5,819 bases of DNA from an uncultured Chloroflexaceae bacterium (GCA_937141995.1 CAKZQX010000121.1:1-5819); one strand, 5' to 3'. Shown: positions 1-5,772, counted from the stretch's first letter. The notes: a model not told the origin generated them from the letters alone. Translations and numbers: made by a program.

Positions 1-16
1 CGTATAACTCCAGAAA

Positions 17-1096
17 TTAGTTGGTATACGCGCCAACTTTGCCGACACCCCCTGCCGTGATTATACCGCCTAGCGTGTAGAGCATTGGTAGCAAAAAAAA
101 GCTAGAATATTCAGGCCGGTTTTTCGTACTTGAGAAAGTAATAAACAGCACACTGAGCAGTGCCGCAAGTACCAGCGGCCAGTGGAGCCGCGCCACATCG
201 GTCCAGAACCGGCGTGCCAGGTCAAAGTCCCAAGCATTGGCATTCGCCTCCACCACATGCAGGGCAAACCAGCCTGCACTGGCCCAGTGGAGCAACCCGA
301 ACAGCAGCGCGCCGCCTATGCCCAGGATTAGCATGACAATCAGGAATGCAGAGGGTGCGGCGTGCGGCCGGCGGTCTGCCGGTTGCAGCAGCAGCAGCGC
401 CAGCCAGGCCAGCCCGGCGGCCGGCGCGGCGATTAACGAGGGCTTGGTGTAGAGCGTGAGCAAGAAGAGCACTGCCGCAAGCGCGGCCCAGTGCCGACCG
501 CCACGGGGTTGTCTCGTGCCAACGGTCAACTGCAACGCCACCAGTCCCCACAACCCCAGGCAGACCCCCAGCATGTCCACGCGCATCGACACGGCCCACT
601 CGCGCACGATTGGAATGGCGAGAAAAAACAGTGGAAATAAGAACCATGCACCGGAGAATCGTGCGGGTTTGGGAGTTAACAGGGTCAGCGCACCGACGCA
701 CCCGATTGCCGCCAGCAGTGCCGTCAGGCGTCCTGCCGGCAGAATATCGCCGGTCAGGTGGCTCAACGCACCTGCCAGCAGCGGGTAGAGCGGTGGGTAG
801 TTGACCACCGCATAGGGCGGCGCGGCCGGGTTGGCGTAGAGTTCCCAAATGGGCAAACCGGCGCGGAGCAGATCAACCTGCGCCAGCAGCGGCCCCTCGC
901 CATAGTCCAGCGGGTAGGGATGGCGCAGCACCAGCCAGGCATGGGCCGCAAAGTAGGCCAGGTATGCGCCGATGACCAGGCCCAGCATAAGTTGACCTAT
1001 GACCAGTGACAAGCGCCCGGCAACCGCCGGCGGTATCCAGCGCTGAATATGGAGAGTTGAACTGGTATCGGAGACATTCATCGCGCGTTTCTTCAC
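17..1096 (-). CDS. Polytopic membrane glycosyltransferase-like protein (GT39/PMT_2 type), cut short by an in-frame stop
   Basis: The 359-residue product has many hydrophobic segments, at about residues 30-58, 102-112, 123-141, 150-165, 175-192, 203-236, 249-280, 306-320 and 332-350, so it should sit in the cytoplasmic membrane. After the first segment comes LDYGEGPLL (63-71), an acidic loop like the catalytic Asp loop of family 39 / PMT_2 enzymes, which use polyprenyl-phosphate sugars. NYPPLYPLL (99-107), MRVDMLG (171-177) and LYTKPSL (215-221) also resemble this group as I remember it. The substrate cannot be inferred. Translation starts at GTG 1096 with GAAGGG three bases upstream, or at ATG 1081 with a poorer ribosome site. 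The TAA at 17-19 ends the protein at VGAYTN, but the frame continues FLELY to the window edge. That matches a TNYFLEL-like conserved stretch, with the stop in place of Tyr. The family call is fairly firm; the intactness of the gene is doubtful. Confidence 0.75.
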   Translation of the reverse strand: MKKRAMNVSDTSSTLHIQRWIPPAVAGRLSLVIGQLMLGLVIGAYLAYFAAHAWLVLRHPYPLDYGEGPLLAQVDLLRAGLPIWELYANPAAPPYAVVNYPPLYPLLAGALSHLTGDILPAGRLTALLAAIGCVGALTLLTPKPARFSGAWFLFPLFFLAIPIVREWAVSMRVDMLGVCLGLWGLVALQLTVGTRQPRGGRHWAALAAVLFLLTLYTKPSLIAAPAAGLAWLALLLLQPADRRPHAAPSAFLIVMLILGIGGALLFGLLHWASAGWFALHVVEANANAWDFDLARRFWTDVARLHWPLVLAALLSVLFITFSSTKNRPEYSSFFLLPMLYTLGGIITAGGVGKVGAYTN

Positions 1097-1099
1097 TGT

Positions 1100-1105
1100 C
1101 CCTTC
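1100..1105 (-). promoter_or_regulatory. Candidate ribosome binding site for the membrane protein
   Basis: On the minus strand GAAGGG lies three bases before the GTG at 1096. The spacing is short for a Shine-Dalgarno site, but it suits this GTG better than the in-frame ATG at 1081, which has only a weak GAAGAAA upstream. The start choice therefore remains open by five codons. Confidence 0.4.
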
Positions 1106-1107
1106 AC

Positions 1108-1302
1108 TGCCCGTGCGTCTGTCTCATGAACTTTGAAAAATATAGTCCGGATATGACGAACCGGGAGTCCCGGCTTGAGCCGGTGGGATGCCTGCCGGGA
1201 CAGGGCATCCTGCCGGGAACGCCTGATCCGGCTGAAGCCGGGACGCCTGCGCGGCGATATCGGGATGAAACATTCAAAGTTCATAAGACAGAGCACAGGG
1301 CA
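1108..1302. repeat. MITE-like element with ~30 bp imperfect terminal inverted repeats
   Basis: The left end (1119-1137, CTGTCTCATGAACTTTGAA) matches the reverse complement of the right end (1273-1291) at 18 of 19 bases. With two single-base gaps the pairing extends outward to 1108 and 1302. The GC-rich interior holds a 7 bp stem, GGATGCC (1186-1192) with GGCATCC (1204-1210), and two mini-hairpins of form CCGGC-NNNA-GCCGG (1170-1183 and 1228-1241). It has no coding capacity. This is the architecture of a non-autonomous miniature element or a REP-like palindromic unit. No target-site duplication is obvious. Its edge lies 11 bases from the GTG start of the membrane protein. Confidence 0.65.
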
Positions 1303-1330
1303 TGGGTTAGAATGACACTATGCGTAATTT

Positions 1331-1476
1331 ACACGACGTACGCGGTCGTTGACTCGACAGGCGATTCCGCCTCCGACAGGGTGAAAAAAGCTAAAAAGTG
1401 TACCATGCTGCCGCAGGCGAAACGGGCGTTTGGGTCTGATACCAGGCCCAAACAAACGGCACCGCGTACGTCGTGT
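1331..1476. repeat. 146 bp segment bounded by a perfect 16 bp inverted repeat
   Basis: ACACGACGTACGCGGT at 1331-1346 is the exact reverse complement of 1461-1476. Inside lies a smaller hairpin, GTTTGGG (1428-1434) with CCCAAAC (1447-1453). The segment has no gene and overlaps copy A of the direct repeat described separately. It may be a second small mobile or REP-like unit. Confidence 0.6.
1341..1421 (+). repeat. Diverged direct repeat unit, copy A
   Basis: Two blocks recur in copy B at 1492-1624. The first (1341-1381) matches 1492-1532 at 28 of 41 bases without gaps. The second (1400-1421) is identical over 22 bases to 1603-1624. The 18 bases between the blocks are A-rich. The conserved CGCCTCC and CTGCCGCAGGCG parts face each other as an imperfect inverted pair, so each unit can fold back on itself. 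Confidence 0.6.
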
Positions 1477-1491
1477 CATTCACAGGAGTTA

Positions 1492-1624
1492 CGCGGTTAC
1501 TGACCTGGACGGTCATCTCGCCTCCGGCAGGGCGGAACAGACCATGCTTGTTCACGAAACGTTGGCTCAAGGAGCCAACGTTTCGTGAACAAGAACAAAG
1601 AAGTACCATGCTGCCGCAGGCGAA
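1492..1624 (+). repeat. Diverged direct repeat unit, copy B, carrying a long hairpin
   Basis: This is the second copy of the unit at 1341-1421. Its two end blocks are 70 bases apart rather than 18. Most of the 52-base excess is the 47-base perfect hairpin at 1547-1593. CGCCTCCGGCAG (1519-1530) is an 11-of-12 reverse complement of CTGCCGCAGGCG (1611-1622), so the unit is palindromic around the hairpin. Confidence 0.6.
1547..1593. repeat. Perfect 22 bp inverted repeat (long hairpin) with 3-base loop
   Basis: Bases 1547-1568 are the exact reverse complement of 1572-1593, and only AAG (1569-1571) separates them. Neither strand has a T-run directly after the stem, so it is not a standard intrinsic terminator. 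The near-absence of mismatches, next to heavily diverged flanking copies, suggests a recent insertion or maintenance of the structure. Confidence 0.85.
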
Positions 1625-1676
1625 TCCGGCTTTCATCGGGTCAAACATCCGGTTTGGATCTCAACCGCGTATGTCC

Positions 1677-1730
1677 TGTAATGTAATGTAATGTAATGTA
1701 ATGTAATGTAATGTAATGTAATGTAATGTA
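1677..1730 (+). repeat. Pentanucleotide tandem repeat (TGTAA), about 10.8 copies
   Basis: The period-5 tract is uninterrupted for 54 bases and every unit is identical. It lies about 280 bases before the start of the HEAT-repeat gene and outside any supported coding region. A perfect short repeat of this kind is prone to slippage and may vary between strains. Confidence 0.95.
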
Positions 1731-1994
1731 GCATATGGCGTTTCCAGGGCGCTATTGTAGCACAAACAATCGTAGCATTGGAAATAACGTCGCAACGTAA
1801 GGATCATGCCGGGTAGCGAGCTGTTGAGCGCGGTAGTATGTTCGTAATGCCTGGCACATATGCTGGAAAGGGCGATCAGTGCAACCGGAGCAGCGGTTGT
1901 TGTCATCGAAGCCGATTGCGTTCCCCTGGCATTGAGACCAGTGCCCGGATAGCGGATCTCGTGTTGCCACATACCGTGAGTGTCAACCAGAGCC

Positions 1995-2000
1995 GAGGAG
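1995..2000 (+). promoter_or_regulatory. Ribosome binding site that fixes the start of the HEAT-repeat gene
   Basis: GAGGAG sits eight bases before the ATG at 2009. The frame is open upstream to 1838, but that extension encodes a Cys/Ser/Arg-rich stretch without a good ribosome site. The ATG at 2009 is therefore preferred. Confidence 0.75.
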
Positions 2001-2008
2001 TAGTCATA

Positions 2009-3820
2009 ATGTCTGAGCAGTCACCACTTTTACCGGCCCTTAAAGCCACCGACTGGGTTGGTCATGCACATGCGCTTTGCCGTCCGCTGGCCCCGGATCT
2101 TGACACGCCTTATATGCCGTGGGTGGCTTTTGGTTATGATCATCCGCATACTTTCGAGTTTGTCACCAACCAGAGCATGCCCGGTGCCGACGATCCTGCT
2201 CAGTTGCAGTTGCTTGAACATGCCGCTATACGCAATCTGCGCTCCCGTGGGGCTGCCTGGCAGAGTCAGCAAGTAACGGCTGGGAATAAAAAGCTGTCGC
2301 TGCTGATCTGTGGCGATGACTTTCTGGCTGCCGAGCGTATTCTTGACCAGGAGTTTATGGTTGCGGCACAGACGCGGTTGAAAACAAAGCTGCTGGCCGT
2401 GGCCGTGCCCTGCCGGGGGTTGCTGCTGGCGTTTGACGCGCAACAACCCCGCGAGCAGGTCGGGATCTTTGCAACCCTTGCCGCTACGCAGTTTTTTCAA
2501 ACGGAAAGCGTGCCGATCTCCCCAATAACTTTTTTGATGGATAATGGTCAGATTGTCGGGATGATCAAAGGGCCGGAAGAGCAAGGTCAGGCAGTGGCCG
2601 AGGCCGGCCGGCCGGAGGAGTCGGAGATCTACCGCCAGGTGATTGTGGTATCTGACCGCGAAACCGGTCGCGAGAGTCTGCATATTTTAGTTGGTGGAGA
2701 AGATTTAGATCAACTTGTCTATACATTATCAAATACATTTACCCATAGTTTACAAGAGATGAATCGTCATGATCAGTTTGGCGGCGAAGTAGTCATTGTG
2801 GTGATTCCCGACCTGACACCGGTCAGTTGTGAGTTGGATGCATGGCTTCCCAGAGTGCAGACGCATCTCCAGGGCGTCGCCACTGAACTGCATACGCGCG
2901 GGATGTTTACCAACCCTGTGAATGTAACGCTCCACTATGGTATGCCCGGTGATGATAATACTCTCTCACCGGAACCGCCGCTGCCAGGATCGGTCGAGAC
3001 GCTCGATACAACCGAACTGATTAACGCCCTCGGTTCCGATGATGCGGGGACGCGTGAAGCCGCCGGCGCGCGCCTGGCGGAACAGGGCCGCCAGGATCAG
3101 CAGGTGGTCCGGCGATTGATCGTCGCGCTGGGCAGCAGCAACTCCCAGGTTAGCATGGGCGCGGTGCAGGCGCTGGCACTGATTGGCGAGCCGGTGGTAC
3201 CGCTACTGCGCCTTGCTATGGAGAAGGGCGATGAACGTATGCGTGAGTTTGCCGTTGCTGCGCTGGGCGAAATCGCGCCACGCACGCTGCTGCCTGAGTT
3301 GATCGCGTGGATGCGAGATCCGGTTGCGGGTGTGCGTTACCGCGCGACCCAGGCGATTGTGCAACTCCAAGATCTCACGGCCGGCGATGCCCTGCTACAG
3401 GCGTTGCACGACCCGGATCAGCGCGTGCGCGAATTGGCCGTGGCGGGCTTGGGCCAACTGCGCGACCCGCGTGCGGTTGAGCCGCTGATCGAACTGCTGA
3501 AGGATAGCGCGGTCAGTGTGCGTATTTGTGCGGTTGAGGCGCTCAACCAGTTCCACAATGAGCAGGCGCTGCCGGCCCTGGTTGCCGCCGTATGCGACCC
3601 TGAAGAGCAGGTGATGCGCGTAGCGATCACGGGTGTGATGAGCTTTGGCGGTCAGGCCGTCCCCTACGTCACCGCCGCCCGCGATATGCTCGATAAGCAG
3701 GCTGACCCGCGCGACTACCAACTTTTGACCCGGATCCTGAACGATTGCGGCGCTGGTGGGGGTGCGAAGCGCGGTGGGAACTTCTTCGATAAAGCCGGCG
3801 CATTCCGGCGGCGCAAGTAG
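2009..3820 (+). CDS. DUF1444-like and HEAT-repeat protein of unknown function
   Basis: The product has 603 residues, with no signal peptide or membrane segment, so it is probably cytoplasmic. Residues about 64-187 resemble the DUF1444 (YtpQ-like) pattern as I recall it: an AAIRNLRSRG helix, LLICGDDFLAAERIL (98-112), then LLAVAVPCRGLLLAF (128-142) and a PISPITFLMDNGQI segment (169-182). Residues about 205-311 form a second alpha/beta-looking region that I do not recognise. Residues about 334-580 carry roughly eight HEAT-like (PBS-lyase type) repeats of about 30 residues. The clearest are near 396-424, 458-486 (LHDPDQRVRELAVAGLGQLRD) and 489-517. HEAT arrays usually bind proteins, so a scaffold or adaptor role is plausible but unproven. 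The tail (581-603) is rich in Gly, Lys and Arg. The frame is intact. Bases 2685-2760 are much more AT-rich than the rest of the gene. The HEAT part is firm; the DUF1444 part is moderate. Confidence 0.88.
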   Translation: MSEQSPLLPALKATDWVGHAHALCRPLAPDLDTPYMPWVAFGYDHPHTFEFVTNQSMPGADDPAQLQLLEHAAIRNLRSRGAAWQSQQVTAGNKKLSLLICGDDFLAAERILDQEFMVAAQTRLKTKLLAVAVPCRGLLLAFDAQQPREQVGIFATLAATQFFQTESVPISPITFLMDNGQIVGMIKGPEEQGQAVAEAGRPEESEIYRQVIVVSDRETGRESLHILVGGEDLDQLVYTLSNTFTHSLQEMNRHDQFGGEVVIVVIPDLTPVSCELDAWLPRVQTHLQGVATELHTRGMFTNPVNVTLHYGMPGDDNTLSPEPPLPGSVETLDTTELINALGSDDAGTREAAGARLAEQGRQDQQVVRRLIVALGSSNSQVSMGAVQALALIGEPVVPLLRLAMEKGDERMREFAVAALGEIAPRTLLPELIAWMRDPVAGVRYRATQAIVQLQDLTAGDALLQALHDPDQRVRELAVAGLGQLRDPRAVEPLIELLKDSAVSVRICAVEALNQFHNEQALPALVAAVCDPEEQVMRVAITGVMSFGGQAVPYVTAARDMLDKQADPRDYQLLTRILNDCGAGGGAKRGGNFFDKAGAFRRRK

Positions 3821-3829
3821 GGGAATTGC

Positions 3830-3878
<49 letters not shown>

Positions 3879-3890
3879 GCGTGGTTTTGG

Positions 3891-3930
3891 GGACCAGGTG
3901 TTTGGTCCATAGGCCTGTATGCCGTTTTTT
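3891..3930 (+). terminator. Weak candidate intrinsic terminator after the HEAT-repeat gene
   Basis: GGACCA (3891-3896) pairs with TGGTCC (3903-3908) around a six-base loop, and a run of six T follows at 3925-3930. The stem is short and the T-run begins 16 bases after it, so this is not a textbook terminator. Its position, between a gene end and a candidate promoter, is what supports it. Confidence 0.3.
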
Positions 3931-3949
3931 CTGCAGTTCCAAAACAGTA

Positions 3950-3955
3950 TATAAT
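3950..3955 (+). promoter_or_regulatory. Candidate -10 box (TATAAT) before the frameshifted gene
   Basis: A perfect TATAAT lies within a locally AT-rich patch, 87 bases before the GTG at 4042. No good TTGACA-like box is found 16-18 bases upstream, where the sequence is T-rich. If real, this promoter would drive the frameshifted gene and probably the coiled-coil gene behind it. Confidence 0.35.
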
Positions 3956-4027
3956 TATCTTGATCTCGTTGTTGGTCGGCAGGTTATGTTACGCTACTTC
4001 TGCCGGAAGTGTCGCTCAACTATGGTA

Positions 4028-4035
4028 GGGGGAGG
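4028..4035 (+). promoter_or_regulatory. Strong ribosome binding site that sets a GTG start
   Basis: GGGGGAGG ends six bases before the GTG at 4042. No comparable site precedes the earlier in-frame start at 4009, so 4042 is chosen as the start of the broken gene. Confidence 0.7.
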
Positions 4036-4041
4036 TGCGTT

Positions 4042-4808
4042 GTGGTAAACCAGGCACAGAGTGAACGTATCGAAATTCGCTGTGTGGGTGGTGATGTTGT
4101 GCCGCACAACGTACGTGCAGGCGATCTGGCGGGTCTGCTTGAAGCCGCAGAAACACTGATTGTTGCCGGCGTTTTGCGCGAACATCCGGAGTTAACCCGG
4201 GACGATATTATCATCGGGTTGACGGAGGTACAAAACAAAGCCTGGGACTGCAATTTACCCCATCGCTCCCGCAAATTGTTATTCCTGAGTTTGAACGAAT
4301 TGCTGTTGTAATTCAACAGCGAACATTTGATGCACTTCCGCCCGATGCACGCGATGCCTTACGGAAGATTGCACCATTTACTCGTAAGCATCGCTGTGTT
4401 ACCCAACTCCGTACAACCGGACGGGATGCTGTGCCGGCGATGATTGACCAGGAGCTTGTCGTTCCAATTGCTCCCCGCCTCTATGTCGAGACGACGATCT
4501 ATGGCTATGTTATAAATGCCGGGGGTAAGAGTCCCAATGCGCATCTGGATACGCTTCAAGGACAGCGTGTTATTTGCAAGGGTACACATAATCAGATAAA
4601 GATGCCGGCTGAACGCCTGTATACGCAAGTAGTCGGGGTTAAGGGCCGGGCGCGCTGCGATGTTGATACTCTCGCAATCGATGAGTTTGAGATTGACGAA
4701 GTTCTTCCCTACGAAGACACTTCAATTACTGCGGCCATTCGTGAGTTGGGAAAGGCAGTAGCACCGCACTGTGATGATGTAAATGCTGATGCGTATGTGT
4801 ATGCTTGA
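4042..4808 (+). pseudogene. Conserved-looking hypothetical protein gene, split by a frameshift near 4237-4239
   Basis: The first frame encodes 66 sensible residues (ERIEIRCVGGDVVPHNVRAG, an acidic/Leu-rich helix, then DDIIIGLTEVQNK) and runs to a TAA at 4309-4311, an 89-residue product. From 4239 the next frame reads SLGLQFTPSLPQIVIPEFER and stays open to the TGA at 4806-4808. One extra A in the AAA at 4237-4239 would join them into NK-SLGLQF, giving about 255 residues. The joined protein has an IGLTEV...SLGLQF core, a helical middle (ALPPDARDALRKIAPFTRKH), a beta-rich module (TTIYGYVINAGGKSP to VGVKGRARCDVDTLAIDEFEIDEVLPYED) and a DVNADAYVYA end. I recall similar unnamed proteins but can give no function. 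No membrane segment or signal is seen. A sequencing error, a true mutation and programmed slippage are all possible. Confidence 0.7.
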
Positions 4809-4820
4809 GTAATCCCGAAA

Positions 4821-4850
4821 TTGTTCTCTGTTCTATTTGTTCTTTGTTCT
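4821..4850 (+). repeat. Short TTGTTCT tandem repeat before the coiled-coil gene
   Basis: Four heptamers lie in two adjacent pairs separated by AT: TTGTTCT (4821-4827), CTGTTCT (4828-4834), TTGTTCT (4837-4843) and TTGTTCT (4844-4850). The tract fills half of the 63-base gap between the two genes and ends 12 bases before the ribosome site. Its last 11 bases (4840-4850) recur in inverted orientation at 1592-1602, beside the long hairpin. Confidence 0.75.
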
Positions 4851-4862
4851 GTCCCAGTTTCC

Positions 4863-4867
4863 GGAGG
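4863..4867 (+). promoter_or_regulatory. Ribosome binding site of the coiled-coil gene
   Basis: GGAGG lies four bases before the ATG at 4872. It argues against the in-frame upstream start at 4821, which falls within the TTGTTCT repeat and would add a hydrophobic, repeat-derived N-terminus. Confidence 0.7.
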
Positions 4868-4871
4868 CCGT

Positions 4872-5699
4872 ATGCTTAAGCAACTGGATGCCTGGCTGGA
4901 GTGGCTCTGGAACCACTCGCCTCCCGGCAAGGCCCAGGCCCGGCAGCGCGAACGCCGCATGCTCGAGTGGCGGCGGCGTGCCATGCAGCGCACCGCTGAA
5001 CAGACCCGCGCCCGCATTGCGCAGGCCCGCGCGCATCTGGACCCACCAGAGGTAGCCGCCCTGGAAGCCTGGTTGTCCCGGCTCGACGCTGAACATGCTA
5101 CGCTGACGGCAACCGGAACCGCTCCGGCAGATGACCCGGCAGTCGTGATGCCGGTGCTCGCAGCCATGCAGCAGCAGTATGGCCGACTGGAGCGTTGTGC
5201 AAAGGCGTTCGTTGCGGTAGCGCTGGGGATGCAGGATGTGACCATGCGCATTACACAGGTGCAGCAGGCAATTGCCCACCTGCCTGCCCCCGATCCCGCC
5301 TCCGGCGATGAACCGCAACGGCGGGGGCCGCGTTCGCCGGACCTGGCGCGCGCGAAGCCGGCGAAGCTACAGGCGCAGTTGCAGCGCCTGCAAAAACGAT
5401 ATCAGAAGCTGCTGCCGCCAATTCCCGCCGATGAAGAGGACTACACGCAGCAACTCGAAAACTTGGCCGCCGACGTTGCTGCACTGGAGAAGCGCGGCTT
5501 CAATCTCTGGCGCATCCTGTCACCGGAAGCGTTTACGTCCGGCATTGCTGCCGCGCAGGTATTTCAGGCGGATGTTGCCGCCGTTCAGTCCATGTTGCCA
5601 TCGCAGCAACCGCCTGGTGCAAGTACCCGGCAGAAGGTTGCCGGTACTGCTGCACAGGGAGATAGCTATGCTGAGGATCAAAGCAGTGATGTTGCTTAG
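4872..5699 (+). CDS. Helical, coiled-coil-rich protein of unknown function
   Basis: The 275-residue product is not one I recognise. Residues 1-15 are amphipathic and Trp-rich (LDAWLEWLWNH). Residues 18-55 are strongly basic and helical, with many Arg, Gln and Ala residues. Residues 58-78 form a Leu/Ala/Glu helix with heptad-like spacing. A Pro/Asp linker (83-90) leads to another long helix (91-136). A Pro/Arg/Lys-rich linker (138-164) precedes a coiled-coil stretch (164-181, KLQAQLQRLQKRYQKLL) and a helix at 187-207. The tail (241-275) is Ser/Gln/Asp-rich and probably disordered. There is no signal peptide or long membrane segment, so it is probably cytoplasmic and perhaps oligomeric. It lies 63 bases after the frameshifted gene on the same strand, with no terminator seen between them, so co-transcription is likely. 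Coding use looks normal and the frame is intact. Its existence is well supported; its function is unknown. Confidence 0.82.
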   Translation: MLKQLDAWLEWLWNHSPPGKAQARQRERRMLEWRRRAMQRTAEQTRARIAQARAHLDPPEVAALEAWLSRLDAEHATLTATGTAPADDPAVVMPVLAAMQQQYGRLERCAKAFVAVALGMQDVTMRITQVQQAIAHLPAPDPASGDEPQRRGPRSPDLARAKPAKLQAQLQRLQKRYQKLLPPIPADEEDYTQQLENLAADVAALEKRGFNLWRILSPEAFTSGIAAAQVFQADVAAVQSMLPSQQPPGASTRQKVAGTAAQGDSYAEDQSSDVA

Positions 5700-5772
5700 A
5701 GACTGTCTAAAACGGTGGTTCGCGTCGGTCACGCGGCATGCTGGGTGCCCTGATGCACTGGGCAGCGCCCCA

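Larger units (their letters stand above)
1097..2008. other. Long divergent intergenic region rich in repeats, no supported gene
   Basis: This 912-base stretch separates a minus-strand gene from a plus-strand gene. Up to about 1730 it is nearly filled by inverted, direct and tandem repeats, listed separately. From 1731 to 2008 I see no clear repeat or gene; this part must hold the leader, and probably the promoter, of the HEAT-repeat gene, but no convincing -35/-10 pair stands out. Several frames are open for 60-165 codons. Their translations are Cys/Ser/Arg-rich or follow the repeats and have no good ribosome site, so I treat them as non-coding. Confidence 0.7.

Noticed and set aside
222..848. 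Long minus-strand open frame in the membrane-protein region
   Set aside because: It overlaps the glycosyltransferase-like gene in another frame. Its translation is Arg/Gly/Ala-rich without domain features, as expected for a GC-rich shadow frame.
1006..1503. Plus-strand open frame across the repeat elements
   Set aside because: It overlaps the start of the membrane-protein gene on the other strand and runs through inverted repeats. Its Arg/Pro/Gly-rich translation is typical of REP-like DNA.
1547..1593. Long hairpin as an intrinsic terminator
   Set aside because: There is no T-run after the stem on either strand, and it lies in the middle of a divergent intergenic region.
1677..1730. Tandem repeats as a CRISPR array
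   Set aside because: The units are 5 or 7 bases without spacers, and no cas-like gene is present.
1661..1972. Minus-strand open frame with a repeated Tyr-Ile-Thr-Leu-His pattern
   Set aside because: The pattern is the TGTAA tandem repeat read in frame. The rest has no recognisable protein character and no good ribosome site.
1838..2008. N-terminal extension of the HEAT-repeat protein to an earlier ATG
   Set aside because: The 57 added residues are Cys/Ser/Arg-rich and lack a ribosome site, whereas GAGGAG is well placed before 2009.
2602..2615. GGCC tandem run as a regulatory or repeat feature
   Set aside because: It lies inside the intact HEAT-repeat gene, encodes ordinary residues, and is short enough to be compositional.
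4228..4245. Canonical programmed -1 frameshift site
   Set aside because: The bases do not fit the standard slippery heptamer and no stimulatory hairpin is evident. A mutation or error is simpler, though slippage on AAAG is not excluded.
4709..5251. Minus-strand open frames opposite the coiled-coil gene
   Set aside because: They are Cys/Ser/Arg-rich mirror frames of a well-supported plus-strand gene with a clear ribosome site.
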